Source: Limibacillus halophilus (lineage in GTDB: Bacteria > Pseudomonadota > Alphaproteobacteria > Kiloniellales > CECT-8803). Taken from it: a stretch of DNA of 64,000 nt. The position numbers and the translations under genes were made by a program. Shown piece after piece: positions 38,186 to 47,910 of this stretch; positions within the stretch are counted from its first letter, which is position 1; the number at the start of each line of letters is the position of its first letter. The stretch lies in assembly GCF_014191775.1 (NCBI RefSeq), contig NZ_JACHXA010000008.1, forward strand, positions 1-64,000, read 5' to 3'. The notes beneath the pieces are model-generated. The model was not told the origin of the DNA, did not search any database, and saw only the letters and a program-made list of their open reading frames with translations.

Positions 38186-38863
38186 ATGGCGATGGAGCAA
38201 GCCGATAGCGCAGAGATGACGACAGGAACGATGGACAGGATGATTGCAGAGGATAACGGCAACGGCGGAAATGAAACCGCTGCCTTGGAGATCGACAGGA
38301 GTTTGGTCCTGGTCGGCCTGATGGGCGCTGGAAAAAGCTGCATTGGGCGCAAACTGGCGCAGAAGCTCGGGCTACCCTTCGTCGATGCGGACAACGAGAT
38401 TGAGAAGGCCGCCGGTTGCTCGATTGCCGACATATTCGAAACGCGTGGTGAGGAAGAATTCCGCGAGGGAGAGCGCCGGGTCATAGCCCGCCTGCTGGAT
38501 GGTCCTCCTATTGTTCTGGCGACCGGTGGCGGCGCCTTCATGGATCCACACACCCGTGAAAAGGTGAAAGAATGTGGCATTTCAATCTGGCTGCGCGCCG
38601 ACTTGGACTTGCTGGTGCGCAGAACGGCAAAGCGAAATCACCGTCCGCTCTTGAATAAAGGCAACCCGCGCCAAATCTTGCGGAACTTGATCCAGAAGCG
38701 TTACCCCACTTACAACGAGGCCGAGATCGTGGTGGATTCACAGAATGGTCCACCGGAGGAAACAGTGAAGCTCGCACTAGAAGGCTTGAAATCCTATCTT
38801 GAGCGCCATGGCGACAGCGCGCGTACAGGACACAAGGATGCGCGTTTCGAGGTTGGCTCATGA
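38186..38863 (+). CDS. aroK: Shikimate kinase
   Basis: Phosphorylates shikimate at the 3-position in aromatic amino-acid synthesis. The P-loop GLMGAGKS, the shikimate-binding DADNEIE, GEEEFREGE and ATGGGAF, and the lid RNHRPLL are present. An N-terminal extension of about 35 residues before the core is common in alphaproteobacteria; the true start may be one of several internal Met codons (residues 11, 16 or 19). It overlaps aroB by 4 bases (ATGA), giving a coupled aroK-aroB pair. Confidence 0.95.
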   Translation: MAMEQADSAEMTTGTMDRMIAEDNGNGGNETAALEIDRSLVLVGLMGAGKSCIGRKLAQKLGLPFVDADNEIEKAAGCSIADIFETRGEEEFREGERRVIARLLDGPPIVLATGGGAFMDPHTREKVKECGISIWLRADLDLLVRRTAKRNHRPLLNKGNPRQILRNLIQKRYPTYNEAEIVVDSQNGPPEETVKLALEGLKSYLERHGDSARTGHKDARFEVGS

Positions 38864-40008
38864 CGCCGCCGACCTCCGACACGCCATTGTCGTCAGACCG
38901 ACGGCACAAACGACTGCGGCTCGACTTGGGTCCGCGCGCCTATGACATACTGATCGGTCAAGACGTGCTTGGCTTGGCCGGGGCCGAGATCGCGCAACTG
39001 GGGCACAAGCGCTGTTTCGTGATCACCGACGAGACCGTGGCACGCTATCACCTGGATGCCCTGACAGCGTCTTTGAATCATAATGGCATCAAGGTCGAAG
39101 CGCTTGTCCTGCCAGCTGGGGAGCGGACCAAGAGTCTCACCCAGCTTGAAAAGTTGACGAACAATCTGCTCGAAAAGAAGGTCGACCGTCATTCGCTCTT
39201 AATAGCATTGGGCGGTGGCGTGATCGGTGACCTCACGGGATTCGCCGCAGCGGTTTTGTTGCGCGGCATAGATTTTGTACAGGTTCCCACAACCTTGTTG
39301 GCGCAGGTCGATAGCTCGGTCGGCGGAAAAACCGGCGTGAACAGCCCGCACGGTAAGAACCTGATCGGCGCATTCCACCAGCCGCGGCTGGTTTTGGCCG
39401 ACACCGAGGCGCTGTCCACCTTGCCACGTCGTGAACTCCTGGCCGGCTATGCGGAGGTCGTCAAGTACGGATTAATCGACGATCCGGCGTTCTTTCACTG
39501 GTTGGAAACCCATGGGCATGCCGTCATCGACGGCGACCCGGTCGCACGGCTGAAAGCGGTCCATACCAGTTGTGCCGCCAAAGCGCGGATCGTGGCCGCC
39601 GACGAACGGGAATCCGGCCAGCGGGCGCTGCTTAATCTGGGCCATACCTTCGGGCACGCCTTGGAGGCGGAAACGGGGTATGGCGACCGCTTGCTTCACG
39701 GTGAAGCCGTGGCCATTGGCATGATGATGGCTTTCGATTTTTCTGTACGTCTGGGGCTTTGTCCGGCTGAAGATGCAGAAAGACTGCGGCGCCACACAGC
39801 GTCATTAGGCTTACCGACCGACCCCAGCCAGGTGCCGGGACAGTTTTTCGCCCCTGCTGCGCTGATCGAACATATGACCCGCGACAAGAAAGTGCGGGAC
39901 GGTCGGATGACATTCATCCTTGCGCGGGGCATCGGCAAGGCTTTCATTACCTCAGAAGTGAACGCAAGCGATTTGCAGGACTTCATGACCATGACTCTGG
40001 CGGCCTGA
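38860..40008 (+). CDS. aroB: 3-dehydroquinate synthase
   Basis: NAD- and metal-dependent enzyme forming 3-dehydroquinate from DAHP. NAD-binding GGGVIGDLTGFAAA, the VPTTLLAQVDSSVGGKTGVN substrate loop, AEVVKYG with the metal Glu, and LNLGHTFGHALE with the metal His are all intact. It is 382 aa and immediately downstream of aroK. A CorC-type gene follows after 43 bases and may share the transcript. Confidence 0.97.
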   Translation: MTPPTSDTPLSSDRRHKRLRLDLGPRAYDILIGQDVLGLAGAEIAQLGHKRCFVITDETVARYHLDALTASLNHNGIKVEALVLPAGERTKSLTQLEKLTNNLLEKKVDRHSLLIALGGGVIGDLTGFAAAVLLRGIDFVQVPTTLLAQVDSSVGGKTGVNSPHGKNLIGAFHQPRLVLADTEALSTLPRRELLAGYAEVVKYGLIDDPAFFHWLETHGHAVIDGDPVARLKAVHTSCAAKARIVAADERESGQRALLNLGHTFGHALEAETGYGDRLLHGEAVAIGMMMAFDFSVRLGLCPAEDAERLRRHTASLGLPTDPSQVPGQFFAPAALIEHMTRDKKVRDGRMTFILARGIGKAFITSEVNASDLQDFMTMTLAA

Positions 40009-40051
40009 TCCGATGGACGCCAAGTACCTGCCAAGGCGCTGAGATAAATTT

Positions 40052-41419
40052 ATGGAAACCGACTTAATTCTGACGCTGCTATCGATCATCGGCCTGTTGC
40101 TGATATCGGCATTCTTTTCCGGATCGGAGACCTCCATCACGGCGGCTTCGCGGCCGCGCATGCATAACCTGGAACAACAGGGCGACGAGCGGGCGAAAAC
40201 CGTCAATGAACTTTGGGCGCGCAAGGAGCGGCTGATTGGCTCCATCCTGCTCGGCAACAATTTGGTTAACATCCTGGCCTCCGCCTTGGCGACCTCGGCT
40301 TTAATTCGTCTGTTCGGTGATGCTGGTGTGGCCTATGCGACCTTGGGAATGACGGCATTGATCCTGATTTTCGCGGAGGTGCTGCCAAAAACCTATGCCA
40401 TTCATCATGCCGACAATGTGGCGCTGGCTGCCGCCGGCCCTTTGCGGCTTGTCGTGGCGGTGCTGAGCCCGCCGGTGCGCGCCGTGCAAGCTCTGGTCCG
40501 TTTGACCCTGTGGATATTCCGCGCCCGCGTCGACACCCATCTCACTGACGAAGTACGTGAAGAAGAACTGCGCGGCGCTATCGAGCTACATCATGGAACC
40601 AGCGACGAAGTTCGCGCCGAACGGCAAATGTTACGCTCTATTCTGGATTTGGCCGACCTCGAAGTTTCCGAGGTCATGACGCATCGCCGCAATATCGCCG
40701 CGTTGGACGCGGACCTGCCACCAGCAAAACTCATCGAGCAAGTGCTCGCCGCTCCCTATACCCGCATTCCGCTCTATCGCGAGAACCAGGACAACATCGT
40801 CGGCGTTTTGCATGCCAAGGAGTTGTTCCGTGCTGTCCGTGCCCATCCTGCGCAGTTGGAAAGCCTGATGGCGGGCGACACGGAAGCCGAGCGGGATGAC
40901 AAGAACAGCCTGGATATCGTCGGCATAGCGAACAAGCCCTGGTTCATTCCGGACACCACGGACCTACTAAGTCAGTTGGAGGCCTTTCGAACACGGCATG
41001 AGCACTTCGCCATCGTCGTCGACGAGTATGGTGAAGTGCTGGGAATCGTCACCCTTGAAGACATTCTCGAGGAGATTGTCGGCGAGATATCCGACGAGCA
41101 CGATATCAAGGTTGAGGGCGTCCGACGCCTGAAAGACGGCTCGATCGAAGTCGAGGGCACGGTTACGATCCGCGACTTGAACCGCATGTTCGAATGGCGT
41201 CTTCCCGACGAAGAGGCAACGACCATCGCCGGTCTCATCCTGCATGAAGCCAGGCGCATTCCCGAAGTCGGTCAGGTCTTCCTGTTCCATGGCCTTCGCT
41301 TTGCCATTAAAGGCCGCAAGCGCAATCAAGTGACGCGCGCGCTGATAACGCCTGCTGATGACGGCGGCGAGGACGGAACGGCCCGGACGGAAGAGAGAAT
41401 GGACGCGGCAGCGAAGTAA
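40052..41419 (+). CDS. HlyC/CorC (CNNM) family transporter with CBS domains
   Basis: Membrane protein of the CorB/YfjD class linked to magnesium or cobalt efflux. The N-terminal DUF21/CNNM domain (about 1-190) has four membrane segments and the signature SAFFSGSETSITAASRPRM. A pair of CBS domains (about 210-335, including EVMTHRRNIAALD and FAIVVDEYGEVLGIVTLEDI) binds nucleotides in relatives. A CorC_HlyC domain follows (about 350-435). It is 455 aa and follows aroB, an arrangement common in alphaproteobacteria. The transported ion is inferred from the family. Confidence 0.9.
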   Translation: METDLILTLLSIIGLLLISAFFSGSETSITAASRPRMHNLEQQGDERAKTVNELWARKERLIGSILLGNNLVNILASALATSALIRLFGDAGVAYATLGMTALILIFAEVLPKTYAIHHADNVALAAAGPLRLVVAVLSPPVRAVQALVRLTLWIFRARVDTHLTDEVREEELRGAIELHHGTSDEVRAERQMLRSILDLADLEVSEVMTHRRNIAALDADLPPAKLIEQVLAAPYTRIPLYRENQDNIVGVLHAKELFRAVRAHPAQLESLMAGDTEAERDDKNSLDIVGIANKPWFIPDTTDLLSQLEAFRTRHEHFAIVVDEYGEVLGIVTLEDILEEIVGEISDEHDIKVEGVRRLKDGSIEVEGTVTIRDLNRMFEWRLPDEEATTIAGLILHEARRIPEVGQVFLFHGLRFAIKGRKRNQVTRALITPADDGGEDGTARTEERMDAAAK

Positions 41420-41456
41420 TCCACATAAAGTCACAGTTTGAATTGGAGCGTGATAA

Positions 41457-42068
41457 ATGCCTCTCCCACCCGCCAAGGTCGCTCGCGAACAGAAGCACAC
41501 GCGGCAATATCGCTTTCAGGGCTACGAGCGAGAAGATGGCCTGTTCGACATAGAGGGCCATATGACGGACAGCAAAACCTACGGATTCCCAAACGCTTTT
41601 CGCGGCCGTATCGAGGCTGGAGAACCAATTCACGATATGTGGATTCGTCTGACCTTGGATATAGATATGGTGGTGCGCGATATCGAAGCCGTCACCGACT
41701 CCGGCCCCTACGGTATCTGCCCCCAGATCACGCCGAACTTCAAGAAAGCCATCGGCCTGCAGATCGGCGCAGGCTGGCGGATGGCCGTCAAGAAACAACT
41801 CGGCGGCACCGAGGGCTGCACGCATCTGGTGGAAATGCTGGGGGCCATGGCGACGGCGGCCTACCAGACTATGTGGCCCGCCCTGGCGCGCAAGTCGGCA
41901 GAGCGCCGTGCGGCGGGAGCCCCGCCATCGCGACCCGCCTTGTTAGGCACGTGCCATGCCTACGCACCCACGAGCCCGGTTGTCAGGGATACCTGGCCGG
42001 AATTCTATGAAGGTCCAGAGCCAGGCTCAGACTCAAGCTCTGGCGAAGATTCGCCCAAAGCTTCCTAA
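41457..42068 (+). CDS. DUF2889 family protein
   Basis: Protein of unknown function recognised by the DUF2889 pattern: EDGLFDIEGHMTDSKTYGF near the N-terminus, then GEPIHDMWIRLTLDIDMVV, PYGICPQITPNFKKAIGL and GGTEGCTHLVEMLGAMATAAYQT. Family members occur in alpha- and betaproteobacteria without an assigned reaction. The acidic/Ser tail (about 185-203) is probably disordered. TTGGAG precedes ATG 41457. It lies 37 bases after the CorC gene and may be its last partner. Confidence 0.85.
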   Translation: MPLPPAKVAREQKHTRQYRFQGYEREDGLFDIEGHMTDSKTYGFPNAFRGRIEAGEPIHDMWIRLTLDIDMVVRDIEAVTDSGPYGICPQITPNFKKAIGLQIGAGWRMAVKKQLGGTEGCTHLVEMLGAMATAAYQTMWPALARKSAERRAAGAPPSRPALLGTCHAYAPTSPVVRDTWPEFYEGPEPGSDSSSGEDSPKAS

Positions 42069-42087
42069 GGCCGCCCGGTATCACAAA

Positions 42088-42453
42088 CTAGGCTTGGCCC
42101 CCTTCGCTGGACGACGTCTTGGTTCCCGGTCGCGCCGGGGCTTTAAGGCCTCCGTGGCCGACACCTGCATGTCCGGCCTCGGTTGCGGCGATTCGAAAAT
42201 ACCCAAGTATGAAAACCCGAACCCCTGCGGTAAGCGAAGATTCGGAGCGTGTGCTATCAATTTTTTCGCAAAGCAAGTGGAGTGAGCTACGCTCGCGGAT
42301 AGCAATCTCCTGCAGGGCATCCCACATCATCGCCTCCAGTCGCAGCGACGTTCTGCGCCCCTTGATCGTCACATTCCGGTTGATCAGCGTGCTCGGTTTG
42401 GAGGTGGCCGCGACCGACGCTCCAAGCCTGCCCCCCTTTTGATTAGATGCCAT
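42088..42453 (-). CDS. Ribbon-helix-helix domain protein
   Basis: Small DNA-binding-type protein. The core (about residues 22-88) is the RHH_4 family: NVTIKGRRTSLRLEAMMWDA forms the ribbon and first helix, then the IAIRERSSLHLLCEKID and SLTAGVRVFILGYFR helices. Flanks are low in complexity and basic, giving 121 aa. Members are found in alphaproteobacteria and phages, and targets are unknown. It converges with DUF2889 and is followed by no partner gene, so it is more likely a stand-alone regulator than an antitoxin. Confidence 0.82.
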   Translation of the reverse strand: MASNQKGGRLGASVAATSKPSTLINRNVTIKGRRTSLRLEAMMWDALQEIAIRERSSLHLLCEKIDSTRSESSLTAGVRVFILGYFRIAATEAGHAGVGHGGLKAPARPGTKTSSSEGGQA

Positions 42454-42533
42454 AATCCCCCATCCAGCATTTCTGGATAGAGTAGTGATTTATCTAAGGT
42501 ATGCAACCCTAGATTTTCTAAAACGAACGATCT

Positions 42534-42827
42534 TCAGGCCTTTGCCGCGGCCGCCTCGGCAGGTGTTTTTGTCACCAGTTCAAGTGCATGAACGCGTTCG
42601 GACAATTCACTCTCAAGCAGTTCGTACACCTTTCGCTGGCGCGCGACGCGCGAAAGGCCTTCAAACGCCTGGGAAACGATCTCGACATGGAAATGCGTTT
42701 CCCCACCCTCTCTATAACCTCCATGACCGCGGTGTTGATCCGAGTCGTCGCGCACCAACAGCCGTAGCGGCGACAGGGCCTCGGTCAGCTTAACTTCAAT
42801 TCGTTCTGCGTAGGACAACACGACCAT
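42534..42827 (-). CDS. BolA family protein
   Basis: Small alpha/beta protein that pairs with monothiol glutaredoxins in iron-sulfur handling, and in E. coli also acts in morphology. The BolA fold is seen in IEVKLTEALSPLRLLVRDDS, GGETHFHVEIVSQAFEGLSRVARQRKVYELL and HALELVTKTPAE. The HFHVEIVS segment carries the conserved His. Start Met 42827 follows GGGAG and gives 97 aa. It is divergent from the J-domain/cobS/cobT group across about 115 bases, a common alphaproteobacterial layout. Confidence 0.92.
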   Translation of the reverse strand: MVVLSYAERIEVKLTEALSPLRLLVRDDSDQHRGHGGYREGGETHFHVEIVSQAFEGLSRVARQRKVYELLESELSERVHALELVTKTPAEAAAAKA

Positions 42828-42942
42828 TTTCTCCCGTTGCTGGTTTTCCACCGTCCGACAGCCTTCCGGCTAACGCATGCCTGCCTTGCAACGTGCGGCA
42901 TGCCTTGCCTGAAAGCGGTCCGCCCACCATACTTGGAGGGCT

Positions 42943-43515
42943 ATGTCACGCAATCAGTCAGAGCACCTTTTCAGGCCGTTCCGCAAGGCCCAGCAGCAGA
43001 TGAAGCTCTGCGACGCCCACGGCTGCGAAGGAGAGGGAATCTATCGCGCGCCCATAAGTCGCGACCATTTGGACCAGTACTACTGGTTTTGTCTGGATCA
43101 CGTGCGTAGCTATAACCGTGCCTGGAACTTCTTTGCCGGATTGGACGAGGGCACGATCGAACGCATGACTCGCGCGGACACAGTCTGGCAGCGTCCAAGC
43201 TGGCCTTTCTCGGGCCGCAGTCATCGGCATTACGACAATGCCGGCTTTAGCAAGGGCAACGTGGCAAACGATCCCTTCGGCTTTTTCGAGCAGGAAGACG
43301 CCGACCCGCCCAGCAAACCGGCCAGTACTGAGGAAACACGGGCACTGGCTGTTCTCAAGCTTCGCCCGCCCGTAACCTTTGAGGAGATTCGCCAGAGCTA
43401 TCGTAGGCTGGTAAAGGAACACCACCCGGATGCGAACGGCGGTGACAAGGCGGCCGAAGAGCGCCTGAAGATCATCATTCAGGCCTATGGTCACTTGAAA
43501 GCTATTTATTCCTGA
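42943..43515 (+). CDS. J-domain protein with N-terminal Cys/His region
   Basis: Putative DnaK co-chaperone. The J domain is at the C-terminus (about 132-190) with the HPD signature in KEHHPDANGGD. The N-terminal part has Cys23-x4-Cys28 and a later CLDHV pair that could form a small zinc site. It then has a conserved WNFFAGL segment and a Trp/Pro-rich linker. The arrangement is unlike classical DnaJ, with no Gly/Phe region and no zinc repeats. It is 190 aa. The gene lies between bolA (divergent) and cobS, about 93 bases apart. Clients are unknown. Confidence 0.85.
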   Translation: MSRNQSEHLFRPFRKAQQQMKLCDAHGCEGEGIYRAPISRDHLDQYYWFCLDHVRSYNRAWNFFAGLDEGTIERMTRADTVWQRPSWPFSGRSHRHYDNAGFSKGNVANDPFGFFEQEDADPPSKPASTEETRALAVLKLRPPVTFEEIRQSYRRLVKEHHPDANGGDKAAEERLKIIIQAYGHLKAIYS

Positions 43516-43608
43516 GGCCAAGAGCGCTATTCCCTGGCAAGAAGGATTTTGCCCCGTCCCGGCGGCATGGAAACGACGACGATGATAGAGAAGTGAAAGC
43601 AGGAAAAT

Positions 43609-44610
43609 ATGCCTTCCGATACACAGGCCCAAAACACCACGATGCCCACTGAGGGACCCGATATTACGCTTTCGGTGCGCCAGACCTTTGGACTGGACAG
43701 TGAAATGCAAGTGCCGGCCTTCAGCCAGCGCAACGACTACTGTCCGGATGTGGATGACAACTACCGCTTCGACCGCGATACCACCCTGGCGATCCTGGCG
43801 GGCTTTGCTTATAACCGCCGCGTCATGATCCAGGGGTATCATGGCACCGGGAAATCGACGCATATCGAGCAGGTCGCGGCGCGGCTGAATTGGCCCTGCA
43901 TCCGCATCAACCTCGATAGCCATATCAGCCGCATCGACCTGGTTGGTAAGGACGCCATCGTATTGCGCGACGGCAAGCAGGTAACTGAGTTCCGCGAAGG
44001 CCTGTTGCCCTGGGCGTTGCAACACCCGGCGGCGCTGGTGTTTGACGAGTACGATGCGGGACGGCCCGACGTCATGTTCGTCATTCAGCGCGTGCTGGAA
44101 GTCGAGGGCAAGCTTACACTGCTCGACCAAAACCGCGTCATCAAACCGCATCCGGCATTTCGACTTTTCTCCACCGCTAACACGGTGGGGCTGGGTGACA
44201 CGACAGGCCTATATCACGGTATCCAGCAGATTAACCAAGCACAGATGGACCGTTGGAACATCGTCGCAACGCTGAACTATCTGGCGCACGACGAAGAGGT
44301 CGCCATCACGCTCTCGAAAGTTCCCAGCCTGGATACCAAGGAAGGTCGCGAGACGGCCTCTGCCATGGTCGCATTGGCCGATCTGACACGCAGTGGCTTC
44401 ATCAACGGCGACATCTCCACGGTGATGAGCCCCAGGACCGTGATCACCTGGGCCGAGAACGCGCAGATTTTCGGCGACGTCGGCTTCGGCTTCAGGGTCA
44501 CTTTCCTGAACAAGTGTGACGAAGTTGAGCGCCCGGTGGTGGCTGAGTATTACCAGCGTTGCTTTGGCAGTGAACTGCCCGAGAGCGGCGTGCACGCCAA
44601 CCTCGCCTGA
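43609..44610 (+). CDS. cobS: Aerobic cobaltochelatase subunit CobS
   Basis: AAA+ ATPase (MoxR-like) of the CobN-CobS-CobT complex that inserts cobalt into hydrogenobyrinic acid diamide in aerobic cobalamin synthesis. Walker A is GYHGTGKS (76-83). [18 protein letters not shown] carries Walker B, and sensor residues follow in [11 protein letters not shown]. It is 333 aa with the usual CobS start motif [12 protein letters not shown]. cobT follows after 29 bases. CobN, the large metal-binding subunit, is not in the window. Confidence 0.95.
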   Translation: MPSDTQAQNTTMPTEGPDITLSVRQTFGLDSEMQVPAFSQRNDYCPDVDDNYRFDRDTTLAILAGFAYNRRVMIQGYHGTGKSTHIEQVAARLNWPCIRINLDSHISRIDLVGKDAIVLRDGKQVTEFREGLLPWALQHPAALVFDEYDAGRPDVMFVIQRVLEVEGKLTLLDQNRVIKPHPAFRLFSTANTVGLGDTTGLYHGIQQINQAQMDRWNIVATLNYLAHDEEVAITLSKVPSLDTKEGRETASAMVALADLTRSGFINGDISTVMSPRTVITWAENAQIFGDVGFGFRVTFLNKCDEVERPVVAEYYQRCFGSELPESGVHANLA

Positions 44611-44639
44611 CGCATGCGGGCAGCAGGAGCAATAGCCCC

Positions 44640-46553
44640 TTGAGCGGCAATCAAAAACCCAGCAACAAGTCCGGCGGCGGTGAAGCACCAATAGAACGCT
44701 TTCGCCGGGCGACCGGAGCAACTTTGCGCGCAATCGCCCGCAATGCAGAGTTGCAAGTTGCCTTCGCGCCTCATGCCCAGGGCCTTCAGGGCAACGAGGC
44801 GCGTGTCCCGATGCCCGGGCGTGACCTTTCGGCAGAGGACGTCGCCCTGACGCGGGGAGAGGCTGATGCCATCGCCCTGCGGCAGCGTTACCACGACGCC
44901 AAAAACCATGCGCGCCTTGCACCCAGCAGTCAGATCGCCCGGGAAATTTTCAACGCGGTCGAGCAGACCCGCTGCGAGGCCTTGGGCGCGCGTCGCATGG
45001 CCGGGGTTAACGCCAACCTTGGCGCTATGCTGCAGGACCGCTGTCGGACACGCGGATACGACCACATCACCGAACGCGAGGACGCGCCGATCTCCGAGGT
45101 TGTCAGCCTGCTGGCCCGTGAGGCCATGACGGGCGAGAAGCCGCCGCCCGCAGCACGGCCGATCGTTGATCTCTGGCGTCCACTTTTCGACGCAAAGGCA
45201 ATGGGCGATCTAAAGCAAATGGCTGAACTCGCCGAAGATCAGGCTGCCTTTGCACGGATGGCGCGCCAACTCATCGAGGATCTCGACTTCGACCTCGGCA
45301 ACAGCGAATCCGACCCCGATGACCCCGACCAGGATAGCGAAACCGACGATCAACAGCAGAACGAGCAGGACAGCGAAGGACAGAGCGGCGACCAGCAGTC
45401 CAGCGATGCCTTCGATGCCATGCAGGAGCAAGAAGGGGAAGCAGACGACGCCGACAGCGACGACGCGAGCGCGGATGCCGACGGTGAGATGATGGCGGGT
45501 GACAGTGAAGAGGATCCCGGCCGTCCCGGTACCCCGCCGGAGTTCGACGACCGTCGCAACGCCCCGGCGGAAGCGCCCTACCGGGCCTTCACCACGGAGT
45601 TCGACGAGGTGGTCGAGGCAGAAGACCTTTGCGACCCTGATGAACTGGCGCGCCTGCGCATGTTGCTGGACCAGCAGCTTGCCCATCTGCAAGGTGTCAT
45701 TTCCCGCCTTGCGAACCGGCTCCAGCGCCGCCTAATGGCAAAGCAGACCCGCGCCTGGGAATTCAATATCGAGGAAGGGCTGCTCGATACAGCCCGCTTG
45801 GCGCGTATCGTGGTCGACCCGACCATGCCGCTTTCCTTCAAACGGGAACTGGAGACTGATTTCCGAGACACGGTGGTCTCCTTGTTGATTGACAATTCCG
45901 GCTCCATGCGGGGCCGACCCATCTCGGTGGCCGCCGTCAGCGCAGACATCCTGGCACGCACCCTCGAACGTTGCGGGGTGAAAGTCGAAATTCTGGGCTT
46001 CACGACGCGCATGTGGAAAGGCGGCCAATCGCGGGAGCGTTGGATTGCAGCGGGCAAGCCTGCCAATGCCGGCCGTTTGAATGATCTACGGCATATTGTT
46101 TACAAGAGTGCAGACGCTCCATGGCGCAGGGCACGCAAGAATCTGGGGCTGATGCTGCGGGAAGGCATTCTCAAGGAGAACATTGACGGTGAGGCGCTGC
46201 TTTGGGCGCACAATCGCCTGCTCGGTCGCAGCGAGCAACGCAAGATTCTCATGGTGATTTCGGATGGTGCGCCGGTCGACGACTCGACGCTGTCCGTCAA
46301 CCCGGGCAACTACCTGGAAAAGCACCTGCGTGAAGTCATCGACTACATGGAAACGCGTTCGCCGGTTGAGGTTATCGCAATCGGCATTGGTCACGACGTC
46401 ACGCGCTATTACCGGCGCGCCGTGACGATCGTGGATGCAGAGCAGCTAGGCGGAACCTTGATGGAGAAGCTGGCGGAGCTTTTCGATGAGGAAGGCGGCA
46501 GTCGCCGCGCCGGCCCGCGCGGCGCGATCCGGCAAGCACGGAGCCGGTCTTAG
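44640..46553 (+). CDS. cobT: Aerobic cobaltochelatase subunit CobT
   Basis: Partner of CobS, with a C-terminal von Willebrand A domain (about 410-615). It carries the MIDAS metal motif IDNSGSMRG and the distal [13 protein letters not shown]. The N-terminal half has the CobT helical domain. Between them lies a very acidic, Asp/Glu/Gln/Ser-rich linker (about 218-300). Start is TTG 44640, preceded by CAGCAGGAG; no ATG fits. Length 637 aa matches Pseudomonas denitrificans-type CobT. Confidence 0.95.
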   Translation: MSGNQKPSNKSGGGEAPIERFRRATGATLRAIARNAELQVAFAPHAQGLQGNEARVPMPGRDLSAEDVALTRGEADAIALRQRYHDAKNHARLAPSSQIAREIFNAVEQTRCEALGARRMAGVNANLGAMLQDRCRTRGYDHITEREDAPISEVVSLLAREAMTGEKPPPAARPIVDLWRPLFDAKAMGDLKQMAELAEDQAAFARMARQLIEDLDFDLGNSESDPDDPDQDSETDDQQQNEQDSEGQSGDQQSSDAFDAMQEQEGEADDADSDDASADADGEMMAGDSEEDPGRPGTPPEFDDRRNAPAEAPYRAFTTEFDEVVEAEDLCDPDELARLRMLLDQQLAHLQGVISRLANRLQRRLMAKQTRAWEFNIEEGLLDTARLARIVVDPTMPLSFKRELETDFRDTVVSLLIDNSGSMRGRPISVAAVSADILARTLERCGVKVEILGFTTRMWKGGQSRERWIAAGKPANAGRLNDLRHIVYKSADAPWRRARKNLGLMLREGILKENIDGEALLWAHNRLLGRSEQRKILMVISDGAPVDDSTLSVNPGNYLEKHLREVIDYMETRSPVEVIAIGIGHDVTRYYRRAVTIVDAEQLGGTLMEKLAELFDEEGGSRRAGPRGAIRQARSRS

Positions 46554-46581
46554 AGTTCAAACAAAAGCAGCAGGTCCGTAG

Positions 46582-47784
46582 ATGGCTGATATCAAGGGTT
46601 CCATGCCGAGCGAGGAAAAGCGGTTCCCCGCTTTTGTCCGTCATGATGTCGCCGCCATGGAACCTTCCAGGATAGTTCAGCTCTGGGAACTAGGCTTTGG
46701 GATGGACGACGTGATCCCGCTTTGGGTGGGAGAAAGTGACCAAGCAACCCCGGCTTTCATTTCCGACGCAGCCTATGCGGCCCTTCAGGCCGGCAAGACT
46801 TTCTACACTCACAAGCGTGGCATTCCCGAGTTACGCCAGGGCATCGCCGACTACACTGCCGGACTGTACGGAATCCCCATGTCGGCCGACCGCGTCAGCG
46901 TGACGGCCTCGGGAATGCACGGTATCACGTTGATCTGTCAGGCATTGTTCGAACCGGGCGATAACCTCATCGTGGTCGCGCCGAGTTGGCCGAATGTGGT
47001 CAAGGCGGCGCAGGTGCAGCATGCCGAAGTTCGCTTTGCCACCCTCGATCCGAAACCGGAAGGCGGATTCACGCTGGATCTGGAGAGGCTTTTTTCCCTG
47101 GTCACCGACCGCACGCGCGCATTGTTCGTAAATTCGCCGGGCAATCCGACCGGTTGGATGATAGAAGCCGATCAGCAACGCGAGATACTCGATTTTTGCC
47201 GATCCCGCGGTATCTGGCTGCTGGCCGATGAGGTTTACGCCCGCTTCGTTTACGACCGCTCGGTTGCACCGTCTTTCCTTCAGCTGGCGGAACCGGACGA
47301 CCCGGTGATCCACATAAACTCCTTCTCTAAGGCCTGGGCCATGACCGGCTGGCGCTTGGGATGGCTGATCACGCCGCCTGCCTTCGGAAAGATCGTCGAT
47401 CAGTTGATCGAGTTTTCGACCTCCGGGTCGCAGGCATTCCTTCAGCATGGCGCCTTGGCGGCGCTGACGCCCCAGGGCGAGACCTTCGCGCGCTCCATGG
47501 TCGACCGTTGCCGCCAGGGCGGCGAGATGGTGTTCCAGCGGCTGGCGGCAATGGAGCGGGTCACGCTATCGCGCCCAACCGCCTCTTTCTATGCGTTCTT
47601 TCGCATTGACGGAGTGGAGGACAGCTTGTCCTTCGCCAAGAGGATTTTATCCGAAACCGGTGTCGGGCTGGCGCCAGGCTCTGCTTTCGGGCCGGGCGGC
47701 GAGGGGCACATGCGCCTTTGTTATGCGTCTTCTCACAACCTCTTGTCGAAGGCGCTTGATAGACTTGAACTGATCTTACGTTAA
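46582..47784 (+). CDS. PLP-dependent class I/II aminotransferase
   Basis: Fold-type I aminotransferase. Residues for cofactor binding are present: Asn188 in SPGNPTGW, Asp216 and Tyr219 in LLADEVYARF, and the Schiff-base Lys250 in NSFSKAWAMTGWRLGW. Substrate cannot be told; the best-known relatives act on aspartate, aromatic or branched amino acids. It is 400 aa. It lies 29 bases after cobT, so cotranscription is possible. The gene is followed by an AT-rich spacer. Confidence 0.9.
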   Translation: MADIKGSMPSEEKRFPAFVRHDVAAMEPSRIVQLWELGFGMDDVIPLWVGESDQATPAFISDAAYAALQAGKTFYTHKRGIPELRQGIADYTAGLYGIPMSADRVSVTASGMHGITLICQALFEPGDNLIVVAPSWPNVVKAAQVQHAEVRFATLDPKPEGGFTLDLERLFSLVTDRTRALFVNSPGNPTGWMIEADQQREILDFCRSRGIWLLADEVYARFVYDRSVAPSFLQLAEPDDPVIHINSFSKAWAMTGWRLGWLITPPAFGKIVDQLIEFSTSGSQAFLQHGALAALTPQGETFARSMVDRCRQGGEMVFQRLAAMERVTLSRPTASFYAFFRIDGVEDSLSFAKRILSETGVGLAPGSAFGPGGEGHMRLCYASSHNLLSKALDRLELILR

Positions 47785-47910
47785 TTTTTTATGTTATTGC
47801 TTTATAAGAAATTTTTAAACTGTTTTATATTTATTAGGCAGCATTTCAGCTAGATATGTCGTATTGGAAGTTAATTTTAATCGATTTGCAGTTAATCGCT
47901 ATATTATGAG
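47785..47910. other. AT-rich island between two GC-rich genes
   Basis: About 125 bases made mostly of A and T (for example TTAATTTTTTATGTTATTGC), in sharp contrast to the surrounding GC-rich genes. No gene or tRNA is visible. I found no well-spaced -35/-10 pair for dinB, although TATATT and TATTAT hexamers lie just before its start. It could be a promoter UP element, a nucleoid-protein site, or a scar of an insertion. Confidence 0.7.

Noticed and set aside
42958-44151. 397-codon minus-strand frame across the J-protein and cobS genes
   Set aside because: Complement of two well supported genes; no family match.
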